Shown: positions 34,501 to 41,931, counted from the stretch's first letter. The stretch is DNA of 43,419 nt from Saprospiraceae bacterium (GCA_020629935.1 JAHDCJ010000008.1:1-43419), one strand, 5' to 3'. Notes: generated from the letters alone by a model not told the origin. Made by a program: numbers and translations.

Positions 34501-34889
34501 TCGTTGGAAAAATTATTTATAGGTACATATGTTTGTTGTTCATCTTTAACCAATAATTCAAATTGGGTAAGATTAAATCCTTCAGGGATACTATTGAAAA
34601 GGTGAAGTGAGATTTCTTCGAAAACATGTTCATCATATTCTTCGTTTAGATAGTCTAAAGGCATATCTAGAAAAAAGACAACTTTCTGATCTTCAATTTC
34701 TACATGATCTAAATGCATAAAGTGGGGTAATTGGTGTGCATGTTCATGGGCATGACTTTCAAAATGTTCAAGCGATTGCTGAATTTTGGAAAAGATAATT
34801 TCTTCTTTTTGATAATTGGTCAACGACTGTGCCTGTAAAAAGAATGGCATAAGAAAAATGCCTAAAAGGATTAGGTAAATTTTGTTCAT
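31527..34889 (-). CDS. T9SS-exported N-acetylmuramoyl-L-alanine amidase split by a golvesin-like domain
   Basis: 1120 residues with a signal peptide ending near FLQAQ. The zinc amidase (Amidase_3) fold starts at about 182: VWLSPGHG with His190, then Glu219 in IEGINYYL. It is interrupted at about 255-392 by a golvesin/xanthan-lyase C-terminal-like beta-sandwich (YSETGSWSS, GWYWVSVLFRSNANRT, VIIADAVRFGGG) and resumes with His467 in AWHTNAS and Glu545 in LMEVAFHDNP. A fibronectin type III domain (about 590-688), an alpha/beta domain of unknown role (about 695-930), a beta-sandwich and a type A sorting domain (VFPNPATDFVRFEL to end) follow. It should cut peptidoglycan side chains outside the cell, perhaps in prey or debris. 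The His-rich stretch at 43-62 (HAHEHAHQLPHFMH) may bind metal. A minus-strand terminator ends the transcript. Confidence 0.88.
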   Translation of the reverse strand: MNKIYLILLGIFLMPFFLQAQSLTNYQKEEIIFSKIQQSLEHFESHAHEHAHQLPHFMHLDHVEIEDQKVVFFLDMPLDYLNEEYDEHVFEEISLHLFNSIPEGFNLTQFELLVKDEQQTYVPINNFSNEPPRTYPAEEIAVDPGLPIRASDNKALMKKINESKFRNPYLAQGQISGSLSGKTVWLSPGHGWLYYTSLTNYSTQRGNTNDMVEDFGSIEGINYYLIKYLTNAGANVWMVRERDVNENEVIVDNTEAGYSETGSWSSTTSTGYNPTNGLLDQANGYRYASTVNGAADATATWSATIPEKGWYWVSVLFRSNANRTVDARYRVDHAGGSTWVSKNQEVHGNTWGYLGQFYFEPGGPASVTLTNETSDPTASQVIIADAVRFGGGINGAAGAARDIVDCTTTSAGPTNKPRFEESARMYAPYQYYPTCRGDVTMRPHYAEYELAKGTATEQANAIYLAWHTNASANGTARGTVTYAYDGSNGSFPVTAGSYDLQGFIHNELINDIKGGWDATWNDRGVKYANFGEVRELSTMPGTLMEVAFHDNPDDALALTTPFFRDLAARAMYQGIVKFFNDRDGSPSVLTPEAPTHLVAKNSGTGQITLTWDAPPAAGSGPSWEIEGDAPTGYKVYVGTHGRAFADGVLATGNSYTVTGLSPGTTYFFRVSSVNSGGESFPTSVVPARTPTTGTAVPYVIVDGFDRIDRAGAIRKTSSGALVNLRRLFLERMNSFDYATEHAHALASCNPSIAFDGAQNEAVRDGDISLLPYTLVNWYLGEESTVDETFDNTEIAVVQNYLDAGGDIIVSGAEIGWHLGRGSSTALQQGFYNNYLKATYLGDDGGTYNFTGVAGQIFAGVAGSFDDNTNCYYDSEFPDRLGANGGSSVVLNYSGGTADGAAVAYKNTFGVVNFGFPLETVISTSTRNSLMCNAVSFLDPLFLDIESLELTGRNDGLINHLDWTTLNEQETDYFQVQSSKDGFNFSSIQKIAAAGNFEGELSYSYEDQPPFSKTYYRIQLVNLDGSISYSNVVVLTQKGYFGVDVFPNPATDFVRFELKSNYTGGVHLMIHDITGKLILEKQWEVNPNHQEIIPTHQYSAGLYTYTLTFNNQTESGKLIIQ

Positions 34890-35363
34890 AGAGCTAGGAT
34901 TAATTTGTGTTTGTTTGTGGTAACTTTATTGAAAATGCTATTTTTTTTATTGGAATGATAGAAAGCATCTAAAATTCTTTTAAAAATTCTTTTCGATTCA
35001 AGGTTACTTTGGGGCAATACGACCTACTAATATAGTAAAAAGTCATCGGTTTTTATTGGGACAGAAGTATATTTTGTATTGTAATATGTTTAAATTGTTG
35101 ATTTTAACATATGTTTCAAAATTTAATTTGTTTGGTATGTTATAAAAAACACGAAAGGAACTAATCCATTTATAATCATCCTATTTGCAGAAGATTATTT
35201 TGGCGTTTTTGCCAATTTGAGGCAAAAAAATGCCTTTTTTGATAAAAAAACACCTTTTTTTTAAAAAAACCATAACTTTTTTTGACAAAAATATGATACA
35301 ATGAAACCTTGGCACATTTTATGCAGTATACATATAAATAATAGTCAATCAAAAAAGTGAGCA
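34890..35363. other. 474-base divergent gap with curved-DNA or attenuator-like tracts
   Basis: No gene. The right half (35200-35290) contains short GGC/GCC hairpins and alternating A7 and T6-T8 runs centred about every 10 bases. It lies between the divergent amidase gene and the small protein gene at 35364, so both promoters should be here; I could not place either with confidence. Confidence 0.5.
35200..35290 (+). promoter_or_regulatory. Phased A/T tracts with alternative hairpins in the leader of the small protein gene
   Basis: Homopolymer runs of 6-8 A or T are centred near 35227, 35237, 35247, 35258, 35266 and 35280, about one helical turn apart, which is expected to bend DNA. The same stretch has four GGC/GCC segments that can pair 1:2 (TTGGC/GCCAA), 2:3 (TTTTTGCC/GGCAAAAA) or 3:4 (AGGCA/TGCCT plus a T-run). 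This is the topology of an attenuator, but the stems are short. Confidence 0.4.
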
Positions 35364-35696
35364 ATGAGAAGAAATTTTACTAAAGAATTAACTTTTACTC
35401 CACCTAAAAAAAGTAGCCAAGCAAAGATTTTATTGAATGACAATTCACCAAGAGCAGAATTGTTTTTTCATGTAGATTCTTCAAAGCTTTTATCTATAGT
35501 TGAAAAATCTATAGTCAAAAGGAAATTTAATCACCTAATTGGAGTGAATGGCTTTTTGTATATCAATTGCAGAGAGTACACTGAAAAATCAAAAAATAAG
35601 GTTAAGGTTATTGAAATGTTTTATTCATTAATTGAAGATGCGTTGAGAGCAACTGTGGTAAAAAGAAGAATGACTTCTTTTCCAAAAAGTGCCTAA
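35364..35696 (+). CDS. Small basic hypothetical protein
   Basis: 110 residues, rich in Lys and Arg, without signal peptide or membrane segment. The order of strands and helices (ELFFHVDSSKLLSIVEKSI, FNHLIGVNGFLYINCREYT, VKVIEMFYSLIEDALRATV) suggests a small alpha/beta fold. I recognise no family. It is the only gene of its transcript: it is preceded by an unusual A/T-tract leader and its stop is two bases from the stop of the convergent PfpI-type lipoprotein gene. A small, basic, cytoplasmic protein behind an elaborate leader could be a regulator, but nothing in the sequence proves that. Confidence 0.65.
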   Translation: MRRNFTKELTFTPPKKSSQAKILLNDNSPRAELFFHVDSSKLLSIVEKSIVKRKFNHLIGVNGFLYINCREYTEKSKNKVKVIEMFYSLIEDALRATVVKRRMTSFPKSA

Positions 35697-35698
35697 AT

Positions 35699-36421
35699 TT
35701 AATCTACTTGAATAATTTTTGCTGCGTGGTTATTTAAATCCCAATCGATAACCATTCCTTTACCGACTCCTTTAGCGACTTTATTGCCATAAAGAAGTTC
35801 TACTATATACATTGATGCTTCAAAGGATCTTGCTCCTCCTGCTGAAGTTATGTATTTCCCATCGTGAACAAATAACACGTCTTTTTCTACTTTTAAATGT
35901 GGAAACATTTTTTTGTATTGTTCAATATCTCCTGGAAAGGTGGTCGAAACTACGTCGTTTAACAATCCTGCTTTGGCTAATACAAAAGCTCCATCACAAA
36001 GAGATAATACATATTGTGCTTGCTTTCCTGTCAGATGAACAAATTTTATCATTTCGTTATTCTCTAAATCACTATCCAGATGATGTTCCGCGCTTGGAAC
36101 AACAAGGACATCTATGGTGGGTAATTGATCCGTTTTATAATTGTAATCAGGTAATATTTGAAGACCTTCAAAGGTTTTGATTGGAGATGATTTATCTGCT
36201 ACGGTAAAGACTTTCATGCCTTTTGTAGTATGAAAAATCGTGTGATGGAAAATATCAAAAGGAGCTGTCAACTCCGTATTATAAACGCCATCCATAATTA
36301 GAAAGGCTACGTTAAGACTATCTGAAGGAGCAGCAACTTGGGGAATTTGATGATTGTAGGAATCATTTGATTCACAAGAAAGGAAAATAATCAGGATTAA
36401 GAATAGGGGAAAGAATTTCAT
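35699..36421 (-). CDS. DJ-1/PfpI family lipoprotein
   Basis: 240 residues. The signal peptide ends in FLSC with Cys16 as a probable lipid anchor. Residues about 36-235 are a DJ-1/PfpI (class I glutamine amidotransferase-like) domain: strand VAFLIMDGVYNTELTAPFDIF with Glu50, DVLVVPSAEHHL, and the nucleophile elbow VLSLCDGAFVLAKAGLL with Cys142, followed by SAGGARSFEASMYIVELL. This is closest to the GATase1-like domain of transcriptional regulators of the GlxA/FtrA kind, but there is no AraC helix-turn-helix and the protein is exported. Substrates of this family vary (chaperone, glyoxalase, amidase, hydratase), so the reaction cannot be told. It is probably monocistronic, as a terminator of the next gene lies just upstream. 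Confidence 0.85.
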   Translation of the reverse strand: MKFFPLFLILIIFLSCESNDSYNHQIPQVAAPSDSLNVAFLIMDGVYNTELTAPFDIFHHTIFHTTKGMKVFTVADKSSPIKTFEGLQILPDYNYKTDQLPTIDVLVVPSAEHHLDSDLENNEMIKFVHLTGKQAQYVLSLCDGAFVLAKAGLLNDVVSTTFPGDIEQYKKMFPHLKVEKDVLFVHDGKYITSAGGARSFEASMYIVELLYGNKVAKGVGKGMVIDWDLNNHAAKIIQVD

Positions 36422-36480
36422 GTATTGATTTTCGAGTTATTCAATTGGCTAAAGGTAAAAACCTTTTATGAGATGGCCTA

Positions 36481-36525
36481 AAAAAAGAAAGCCGAAGAAC
36501 CTTAACTGTTAAGGACCTCGGCTTT
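36481..36525 (-). terminator. Terminator of the MscS-like gene
   Basis: AAAGCCGA and TCGGCTTT (outer) and CCTTAAC/GTTAAGG (inner) form a two-step hairpin, followed on the minus strand by CTTTTTT. It lies 32 bases past the stop codon at 36558. Confidence 0.85.
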
Positions 36526-36557
36526 TCACCCCAAAAATCAATCTTATATATCTTTAA

Positions 36558-37223
36558 TTATTTTTTTCCTAAATATTTTTCAATAATATCTCCAGCCCAT
36601 TCTCTTCCTCCTAATCCAAAGGCAAGCGCAAAAGCTAAGCCTAGACCACCTAATAAAGCTTGAATAATTGTTTTTACTATTTCTTCTCCAATGCCTAATT
36701 GCGTTAAAATAAAACCAGCGACAAAGAAAAGAATAACGCCTCTAAATACATTTCCTGCGGTTTCTGCATGTTCAAATCCTGCTCCTTTTAAACTTACGGT
36801 AGAAAAGTTTTTTACAAAATCTCCAAGGAAGAAGCCGATTACTAATAATACGCAGGCTACAATAACATTAGGTATGTAAAGTACAATTTTATTAAACAAC
36901 TCAGTGACTACTTCTAATCCTAAACTATTAAAGAATAATCCGAGTACAATACACATGATCAACCAATAAAAAAGATTGGCAATCATTTTAGAACTTGATT
37001 TTTTTACTCCTCCACGTACTAGAAATCCATTGATACCTAAACGATTGGATAAGTTTTCAAATTTAATCGCTTTTAAAAATTTTGCGATTCCCCAAGAAAC
37101 AATTTTTGCAATGATCCATCCTATAAAAAGAATGATTAATCCGCCAATCAGGCGAGGAAGAAATTCTGCAAAACTTTGAAAAAAATTAAGGGTTGATTCC
37201 TTAATGATTTCAATTATATCCAT
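36558..37223 (-). CDS. Small MscS-like / TM-helix repeat membrane protein
   Basis: 221 residues with about five membrane helices (about 22-45, 82-103, 112-135, 158-180, 187-205). The helices are of the conserved MscS-type TM repeat: LPRLIGGLIILFIGWIIAKI and IPNVIVACVLLVIGFFLGDFV are the two repeat starts, and the end LAFALAFGLGGREWAGDIIEKYL matches the pore-helix end of small mechanosensitive channels. The cytoplasmic beta domain and the C-terminal vestibule of true MscS are absent, so whether it gates by tension is open. Homologs are annotated as mechanosensitive ion channel or CmpX-like proteins. It is divergent from the SPOR protein gene (125 bases between the starts) and has its own terminator. 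Confidence 0.8.
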   Translation of the reverse strand: MDIIEIIKESTLNFFQSFAEFLPRLIGGLIILFIGWIIAKIVSWGIAKFLKAIKFENLSNRLGINGFLVRGGVKKSSSKMIANLFYWLIMCIVLGLFFNSLGLEVVTELFNKIVLYIPNVIVACVLLVIGFFLGDFVKNFSTVSLKGAGFEHAETAGNVFRGVILFFVAGFILTQLGIGEEIVKTIIQALLGGLGLAFALAFGLGGREWAGDIIEKYLGKK

Positions 37224-37348
37224 AACTCAGGGGTTAAAAAGAATAAAATAAGTTACTAAACATTGATTGAGACGTCTATATCTATAAAAAGTAACAGGAT
37301 AGTTGAATTTATTTTTAGTTTACTTTATTTTTATATAAAATTAGAAAG

Positions 37349-38029
37349 ATGACAAGAGCATTAGATATACTATTAATAGTAGTGGTGGTCGTTTTTGCTG
37401 GGTTTTTTATCCTTGTTGGTGTAAGATCTTGTGAGTACGTAAAAGAAAATAACCTCGATGGGGAAGTATTAGAGAGCTCTGTTCGAATGGGAGAGGATGA
37501 TCCTGCGGCCATTGATGAACAGGTAGAGGAGTGGGATCACTTAGTAGACGAAGAAAAAAGTAGAGATGCAGAAGGCATTGATCCAGATGAGGTTACTCCT
37601 GAAAATGCTTCGGTGTTGGCAGTAGAAGAAGATCAAAAAAATAAAAAGAAAGAAGAGGAAGAATTAGAAGAAGAGGTAGCGAATGATCCAGAAACTATAG
37701 TGGATGATGCTAAAGAAAAAGAAAGCCATGAAGAAGAAGTCAAAATTAATAAGGCTCCAGTGAAAACCTCAAAAGATGGAGACTTTAGAGACTATCTCGT
37801 TATAGCAGGTTCTTTTAAAAGTGAAGAAAATGCAAATGTAGAATATAAACGAATCACCAACCTTGGTTACACGCCTGAAATATTAAAATTTGATCACTCC
37901 TCCTTATTTTCTCTTTGTGTGCGTAGATGTGCTACTCGATCTGATGCCTTGTCTTTAGTAGCAGAGTTGAAACAAAAACATAAAGTGAGTGCTTATATGC
38001 ACAAGAAAAGGATTCCGAAAGAAAAGTAA
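37349..38029 (+). CDS. SPOR-domain protein with acidic linker
   Basis: 226 residues: a membrane anchor (about 5-25, LLIVVVVVFAGFFILVGVRSC), a long Glu/Asp-rich linker (about 30-140, with KKKEEEELEEEVANDPE) and a C-terminal SPOR domain (about 145-222, YLVIAGSFKSEENANVEYKR, then GYTPEILKF and CVRRCATRSDALSL). SPOR domains bind glycan strands lacking stem peptides, typically at the division septum, so the protein should sit in the inner membrane and reach peptidoglycan across the periplasm. An exported amidase that would produce such denuded glycan is encoded 2.5 kb away, but no operon links them. The linker is unusually acidic. The divergent neighbour is the MscS-like gene. Confidence 0.87.
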   Translation: MTRALDILLIVVVVVFAGFFILVGVRSCEYVKENNLDGEVLESSVRMGEDDPAAIDEQVEEWDHLVDEEKSRDAEGIDPDEVTPENASVLAVEEDQKNKKKEEEELEEEVANDPETIVDDAKEKESHEEEVKINKAPVKTSKDGDFRDYLVIAGSFKSEENANVEYKRITNLGYTPEILKFDHSSLFSLCVRRCATRSDALSLVAELKQKHKVSAYMHKKRIPKEK

Positions 38030-38115
38030 ATCATTTTCTATTTTGAATTAAAGCCAGATTCATTTTTATAGCCTATCATTTATCGTTATTATTGGATTCA
38101 ATAAATAAATGAAAG

Positions 38116-39330
38116 ATGAATTTTGAATACAGCGATAAATCAAAAAAGCTACAGGAGAAAGTTGATCGCTTCATGAAAGCACATATTTTTCCTCTTGAAT
38201 CTGAATATTTCGAATTTACAGAAAAAAACCTTTGGCAAGTTTTTCCAGAAACCGAACGATTAAAATCTTTAGCAAAAGAAGAAGGCCTTTGGAATCTGTT
38301 CTTACCTGAAGAGTATGGTAAGTTTAGCCCTGGGTTAACTAATTTAGAATATGCTCCACTCGCTGAATTAATGGGGCGTGTACCTTGGTGTTCTAAAGTC
38401 TTTAATTGTGCAGCTCCGGATACAGGGAATATGGAAGTATTAGCTAAATATGGAACGCCTTCCCAACAAGAAGAATGGTTGATGCCCTTGCTCAATGGAA
38501 AAATTCGCTCTGCCTTTTTAATGACAGAACCACAAGTGGCTTCATCGGATGCGACCAATATTGAAACTTCCATACAATTAGATGGCGATGAATATGTAAT
38601 TAATGGCCGAAAGTGGTGGTCCTCTGGTGCAATGCATCCAAATACAAAAATCTATATCGTTATGGGCAAAACAGATGTGAATGCTCATAGACATATGCAA
38701 CAAAGTATGATTCTGGTTCCAGCCAATACTCCAGGAGTTAAAGTCATTCGCCCATTGCAAGTTTATGGAACGGTGGAGTCTCCTGAAGGACATGCAGAAA
38801 TTGAATTGAACAATGTACGTGTTCCAAAATCTAATTTGTTGGTGGGCGAGGGTATGGGATTTCAAATTGCCCAAGGAAGATTAGGGCCAGGTAGAATTCA
38901 TCATTGTATGCGATTGATAGGAGCCGCTCAACGTGCATTAGAATTGATGTGTAAGCGAGTGGTTACTCGCAAAACCTTTGGTAAGGAAGTTTCTTCTTAT
39001 AGTAGTATTCGACAAGAAATTGCCAAATCAAGATGTGAAATTGAGCAAGCTAGATTATTAACTTTAGCAGCTGCAGATAAGATTGATCGCTTTGGTATTA
39101 AAGAAGCGAAAGATCTAATTGCAATGATAAAGATTGTAGTACCGAATATGACTTGTAATGTAGTTGATCGAGCCATTCAAATGTATGGAGGCATGGGAGT
39201 TTGTCAAGATACCCCTTTGGTAAATTTTTGGATTTATGGTCGAATGTTGCGTTTAGCAGATGGACCAGATGAAGTACATATGTATCAATTAGGTCGAAAT
39301 ACGGTTAAACAAATTTTAAATGAAGCTTAA
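38116..39330 (+). CDS. Acyl-CoA dehydrogenase (ACAD11-like)
   Basis: 404 residues, cytoplasmic. Order of segments: N-terminal helical domain (1 to about 130), FAD-contacting beta domain with [17 protein letters not shown] and RKWWSSGA (about 135-240), and the C-terminal helical domain with [44 protein letters not shown] and [18 protein letters not shown]. The [11 protein letters not shown] motif and RIHHCMR stretch point to the ACAD10/11-like branch. It should oxidise an acyl-CoA to the 2,3-enoyl-CoA, passing electrons to an electron-transfer flavoprotein. The chain length and substrate are not readable. The length fits a single-domain enzyme (ACAD11 itself is larger, with a kinase-like half that is absent here). 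No beta-oxidation genes are in the window. Confidence 0.92.
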   Translation: MNFEYSDKSKKLQEKVDRFMKAHIFPLESEYFEFTEKNLWQVFPETERLKSLAKEEGLWNLFLPEEYGKFSPGLTNLEYAPLAELMGRVPWCSKVFNCAAPDTGNMEVLAKYGTPSQQEEWLMPLLNGKIRSAFLMTEPQVASSDATNIETSIQLDGDEYVINGRKWWSSGAMHPNTKIYIVMGKTDVNAHRHMQQSMILVPANTPGVKVIRPLQVYGTVESPEGHAEIELNNVRVPKSNLLVGEGMGFQIAQGRLGPGRIHHCMRLIGAAQRALELMCKRVVTRKTFGKEVSSYSSIRQEIAKSRCEIEQARLLTLAAADKIDRFGIKEAKDLIAMIKIVVPNMTCNVVDRAIQMYGGMGVCQDTPLVNFWIYGRMLRLADGPDEVHMYQLGRNTVKQILNEA

Positions 39331-39481
39331 ATAAATAGATGCTAGATGAGGTAGGTATTACTTTTTACATCTTGGATTTTGGATACATTGTATTTAGGCA
39401 ATTTATAAAATATTGACAATATTATATTAACTTTAATATGATAATGTAAATCTTATGATCGTATACTAATTGTAATAAAAC

Positions 39482-39970
39482 ATGAGGACTTCTTTTTTTA
39501 TACTTTTTATATTCCTAATTTATACTTCATGTAGTACCTCAAATCATCCCAAAGTATATGATTCTTTTGCAGAATTTGAATCGCTTTTAGAAACATCTAC
39601 CAATGAAATACATGTAGTTAATTTTTGGGCTACTTGGTGTAAACCTTGTGTAGCTGAATTGCCTTATTTCGAAAAGATTCAGGAAGAATATAAGGATAAA
39701 GGCGTTAAAGTAACTTTAGTGAGTATAGATATTGGAGATCAAATAGAAAAACGCTTGCATCCATTTTTAGAAAAGAACCCTTTAAAATCTAAAGTAGTAG
39801 TGCTCAATGATCCTAGTTATAATGATTGGATTGATTTAGTGAGTACCCAATGGTCTGGCGCCATTCCAGCAACTTTGTTTTTTACCAAAGATCAACGTAA
39901 ATTTTACGAAACTTCATTTGAATATGAAGCTTTAGAAAAGATTGTAAACACCTTTATAAATAACGAGTAA
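39482..39970 (+). CDS. TlpA-like thioredoxin-fold lipoprotein
   Basis: 162 residues. The signal peptide ends in YTSC, with Cys17 lipidated, so it is probably anchored in the envelope. The thioredoxin fold carries the active site NFWATWCKPCVAELPYF (WCKPC near residues 53-57) and the cis-Pro region SGAIPATLFF. It is a TlpA/ResA-type disulfide reductase or oxidase in the periplasm. The gene ends two bases before the next thioredoxin-fold gene, so the two are almost certainly co-transcribed. It is a single domain without the N-terminal DUF4369 region common in Bacteroidota TlpA proteins. Confidence 0.9.
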   Translation: MRTSFFILFIFLIYTSCSTSNHPKVYDSFAEFESLLETSTNEIHVVNFWATWCKPCVAELPYFEKIQEEYKDKGVKVTLVSIDIGDQIEKRLHPFLEKNPLKSKVVVLNDPSYNDWIDLVSTQWSGAIPATLFFTKDQRKFYETSFEYEALEKIVNTFINNE

Positions 39971-39972
39971 TT

Positions 39973-40659
39973 ATGAAAACATCAACTTATTTTTTGTCAA
40001 TTTTTTTATGCCTCTTTTTTATGGCCTGCAATAGTTCAGAAACTGCGGATAATACCACAAAAGACAATACCAATGTAAAGCCTAACGTGGAAAAGAAAGC
40101 TTTTGTGAAAAAAGGATACCAAGTGGGTGATATGGTCGAAAGTTTTACTTTAATGAATATTGATGATAAGGAAGTTTCTTTGTCTGATTATAGTGATAAA
40201 GAAGGAGCCATTGTTATCTTTTCATGCAACACATGTCCAGTAGTGGTGGATTATGAAGATCGAATTGTTGATCTTCATAAAACCTTTGAAGCTAAAGGGT
40301 ATCCTGTTGTGGCAATTAATCCAAATGATCCAGAAATTAGGCCTGGAGATAGTTTTGATAAAATGAAAGAAAGAGCAAAAGAGAAAAACTTTTCATTTGC
40401 TTATTTATTTGATGAAAAACAAGAAGTATTCCCGTTGTGGGGAGCCACTCGTACACCCGAAGTTTATGTCTTGAAAAATGTAGAAAATGGAATGAAGGTC
40501 GTATATACTGGAGCCATTGATGATAACCAAAAAAATGCATCTGCAGTTAAAAATAAATATGTGGAAAATGCAATTCAAGCGGTCTTAAATGGGAATACTC
40601 CTGATCCTAATTTTACTAAGGCGATTGGATGTTCTATTAAATATAAAAAAGAGAGTTAG
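39973..40659 (+). CDS. Peroxiredoxin/thioredoxin-like lipoprotein
   Basis: 228 residues. The signal peptide ends in MAC, with Cys16 or the following CNSS as lipid anchor. After a short Asn/Thr/Lys-rich linker the fold begins at about 45: YQVGDMVESFTLMNIDDKEV, then the active site VIFSCNTCPVVVDYEDR with a CxxC (CNTC) rather than a single peroxidatic Cys. GYPVVAINPNDPEIRPGDSF and WGATRTPEVYVL follow; the last carries the cis-Pro. This pattern is that of PRX-like-1 (AhpC/TSA-like) proteins of unknown substrate. It forms a two-gene operon with the TlpA-like gene two bases upstream, and a strong terminator follows. Confidence 0.9.
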   Translation: MKTSTYFLSIFLCLFFMACNSSETADNTTKDNTNVKPNVEKKAFVKKGYQVGDMVESFTLMNIDDKEVSLSDYSDKEGAIVIFSCNTCPVVVDYEDRIVDLHKTFEAKGYPVVAINPNDPEIRPGDSFDKMKERAKEKNFSFAYLFDEKQEVFPLWGATRTPEVYVLKNVENGMKVVYTGAIDDNQKNASAVKNKYVENAIQAVLNGNTPDPNFTKAIGCSIKYKKES

Positions 40660-40686
40660 TGTTTGTACAAATAAGAATTTAATACA

Positions 40687-40714
40687 AGACGAACCATAAG
40701 GTTCGTCTTTTTTT
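40687..40714 (+). terminator. Terminator of the thioredoxin-fold operon
   Basis: AGACGAACC (40687-40695), loop ATAA, GGTTCGTCT (40700-40708), then a run of T residues. Perfect 9-bp stem 27 bases past the stop codon. Confidence 0.92.
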
Positions 40715-40745
40715 ATGCTCAAACTTTTAGTAAAGAATTGGATAC

Positions 40746-40774
40746 AAAAAAAATGCAGAAGCAAAAGCTTCTGC
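40746..40774 (-). terminator. Minus-strand terminator without an obvious gene
   Basis: GCAGAAGC (40755-40762), loop AAAA, GCTTCTGC (40767-40774). On the minus strand it ends in A followed by eight T residues. No protein gene lies directly upstream on that strand. Confidence 0.75.
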
Positions 40775-41137
40775 AAACTTCTAATGGTTTAGTTTAAATG
40801 TCGTTCAAAACACTCACCAAAGAAGAGATCGTTTTAAAAAGATTAAAGGCGGCTGAAAATACTTTTGTTGAACTTCAATAATAATACAACACTAATCTTT
40901 CATAGACCGTCTTTAATCTGGTTTAAACAAGAAGTCTGATTGAATCAGTCACTAGAGGATGTCCAATCCAGTCAAATAATCACTTCTTATTTATAGGTAG
41001 TTCAATAAATGCCTTTTTACTTAAAATATTGGGAATTAAGTATAAAGTACACTCTTAATTAAGGTCGCTAAAAGGGCTTAAAAGGTTGCATTGATTTACT
41101 GGATAAAGCACTAATTATTAACTATTAATAAATCAAT

Positions 41138-41177
41138 AAAAAAAAGCAGTCTATCTAAATGGGCTTAGAGATAGACT
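41138..41177 (-). terminator. Terminator of the DUF192 / ABC transporter transcript
   Basis: AGTCTATCT (41148-41156) and AGATAGACT (41169-41177) form a perfect 9-bp stem, followed on the minus strand by GCT and a run of T residues. It is about 155 bases past the DUF192 stop codon. Confidence 0.75.
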
Positions 41178-41331
41178 ACTTACTAGTGAGAGAGAAAAAT
41201 TTACTTAATTTAATTAAGTATTTTAAAGATATTATTTTTTTTGAAATTAAAAAATAGACCTGCTGTCAAGTCATTTTAAATGACAGGTAAATTACAATTG
41301 AGACTCCTTCTTTTTTGAAGATAAATAGAAT

Positions 41332-41910
41332 CTAAAACAATACAGAATCGCCCTCTTTTATTCCGTTTTTATCACAAAATCCAGCATTGACTTCTAAAAC
41401 ATATTGCGCAGGACTATAAGAAGGAATACCTTCTTCAGAAAGGGGAGTCGTGTTCTTTTGTATAGTCACTATTTTTTTATCCTTGCTGATAAAGAGTATA
41501 TCTAAAGGGATATAAGTGTTCTTCATCCAAAAATTCTGTGGTTTATTATAGGGCATTAAAAAGAGCATACCTTGATTCGTCTCCATTTGCTTTCTATACA
41601 TTAATCCTTGGGTTATAGTAGCTTCCGTTTTTGCAATTTCAATGTCTATTTTAATAGATTGATTGGAATTGTTCTTGCTTTTGAATGTGAGCTCGCTATC
41701 CTTTCTAAACGAAGGAATATTGCTGGTCGTATCAATTTTTTTTGAAGTAAAAAAGGACTGATACACATAGGCTCCACCAAAACACAAAAGAGCAATTAAA
41801 ATAAAGAGAGCAAGCTTCGATTGTTTCGGATCTTGCTTAGGGGAATAACTGGTCTTTTTTGTATTAGACCCTTTATATTTTTTATAATTTTTCTTCTTTT
41901 TGCTAGTCAT
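41332..41910 (-). CDS. Membrane-anchored DUF192 protein
   Basis: 192 residues. A very basic N-terminus (many Lys, about 1-32) precedes one membrane helix (about 33-52, LALFILIALLCFGGAYVYQS), so the protein is an inner-membrane protein with its C-terminus outside. The DUF192 domain occupies about 80-192: GLMYRKQMETNQGMLFLMPY, then NFWMKNTYIPLDILFI and QYVLEVNAGFC. These GLMxRxxMxxxxGMLFxF and WMKNTxIPLDxxFI motifs are the family signature. The function of DUF192 is not established. It is the last gene of a run with the ABC ATPase (21 bases apart) and permease, possibly one transcript ending at the terminator near 41140. Confidence 0.9.
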   Translation of the reverse strand: MTSKKKKNYKKYKGSNTKKTSYSPKQDPKQSKLALFILIALLCFGGAYVYQSFFTSKKIDTTSNIPSFRKDSELTFKSKNNSNQSIKIDIEIAKTEATITQGLMYRKQMETNQGMLFLMPYNKPQNFWMKNTYIPLDILFISKDKKIVTIQKNTTPLSEEGIPSYSPAQYVLEVNAGFCDKNGIKEGDSVLF

Positions 41911-41931
41911 TAATAGCGTTTGAAATGATCT

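Larger units (their letters stand above)
40660..41331. other. 672-base gap with three terminators and no clear gene
   Basis: Holds a plus-strand terminator (40687-40714) and two minus-strand terminators (40746-40774 and 41138-41177). Between the latter two there are about 360 bases with no convincing minus-strand open frame, leaving room for a small untranslated RNA. A plus-strand 27-codon frame (40798-40881, MSFKTLTKEE start) is too short to call. Confidence 0.5.

Noticed and set aside
35176..35364. 62-codon minus-strand frame in the A/T-tract leader
   Set aside because: Its Phe/Lys-rich sequence is just the translation of the homopolymer runs.
38076..38573. 165-codon minus-strand frame opposite the acyl-CoA dehydrogenase
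   Set aside because: Antisense to a strongly supported enzyme gene; no signal peptide or motif.
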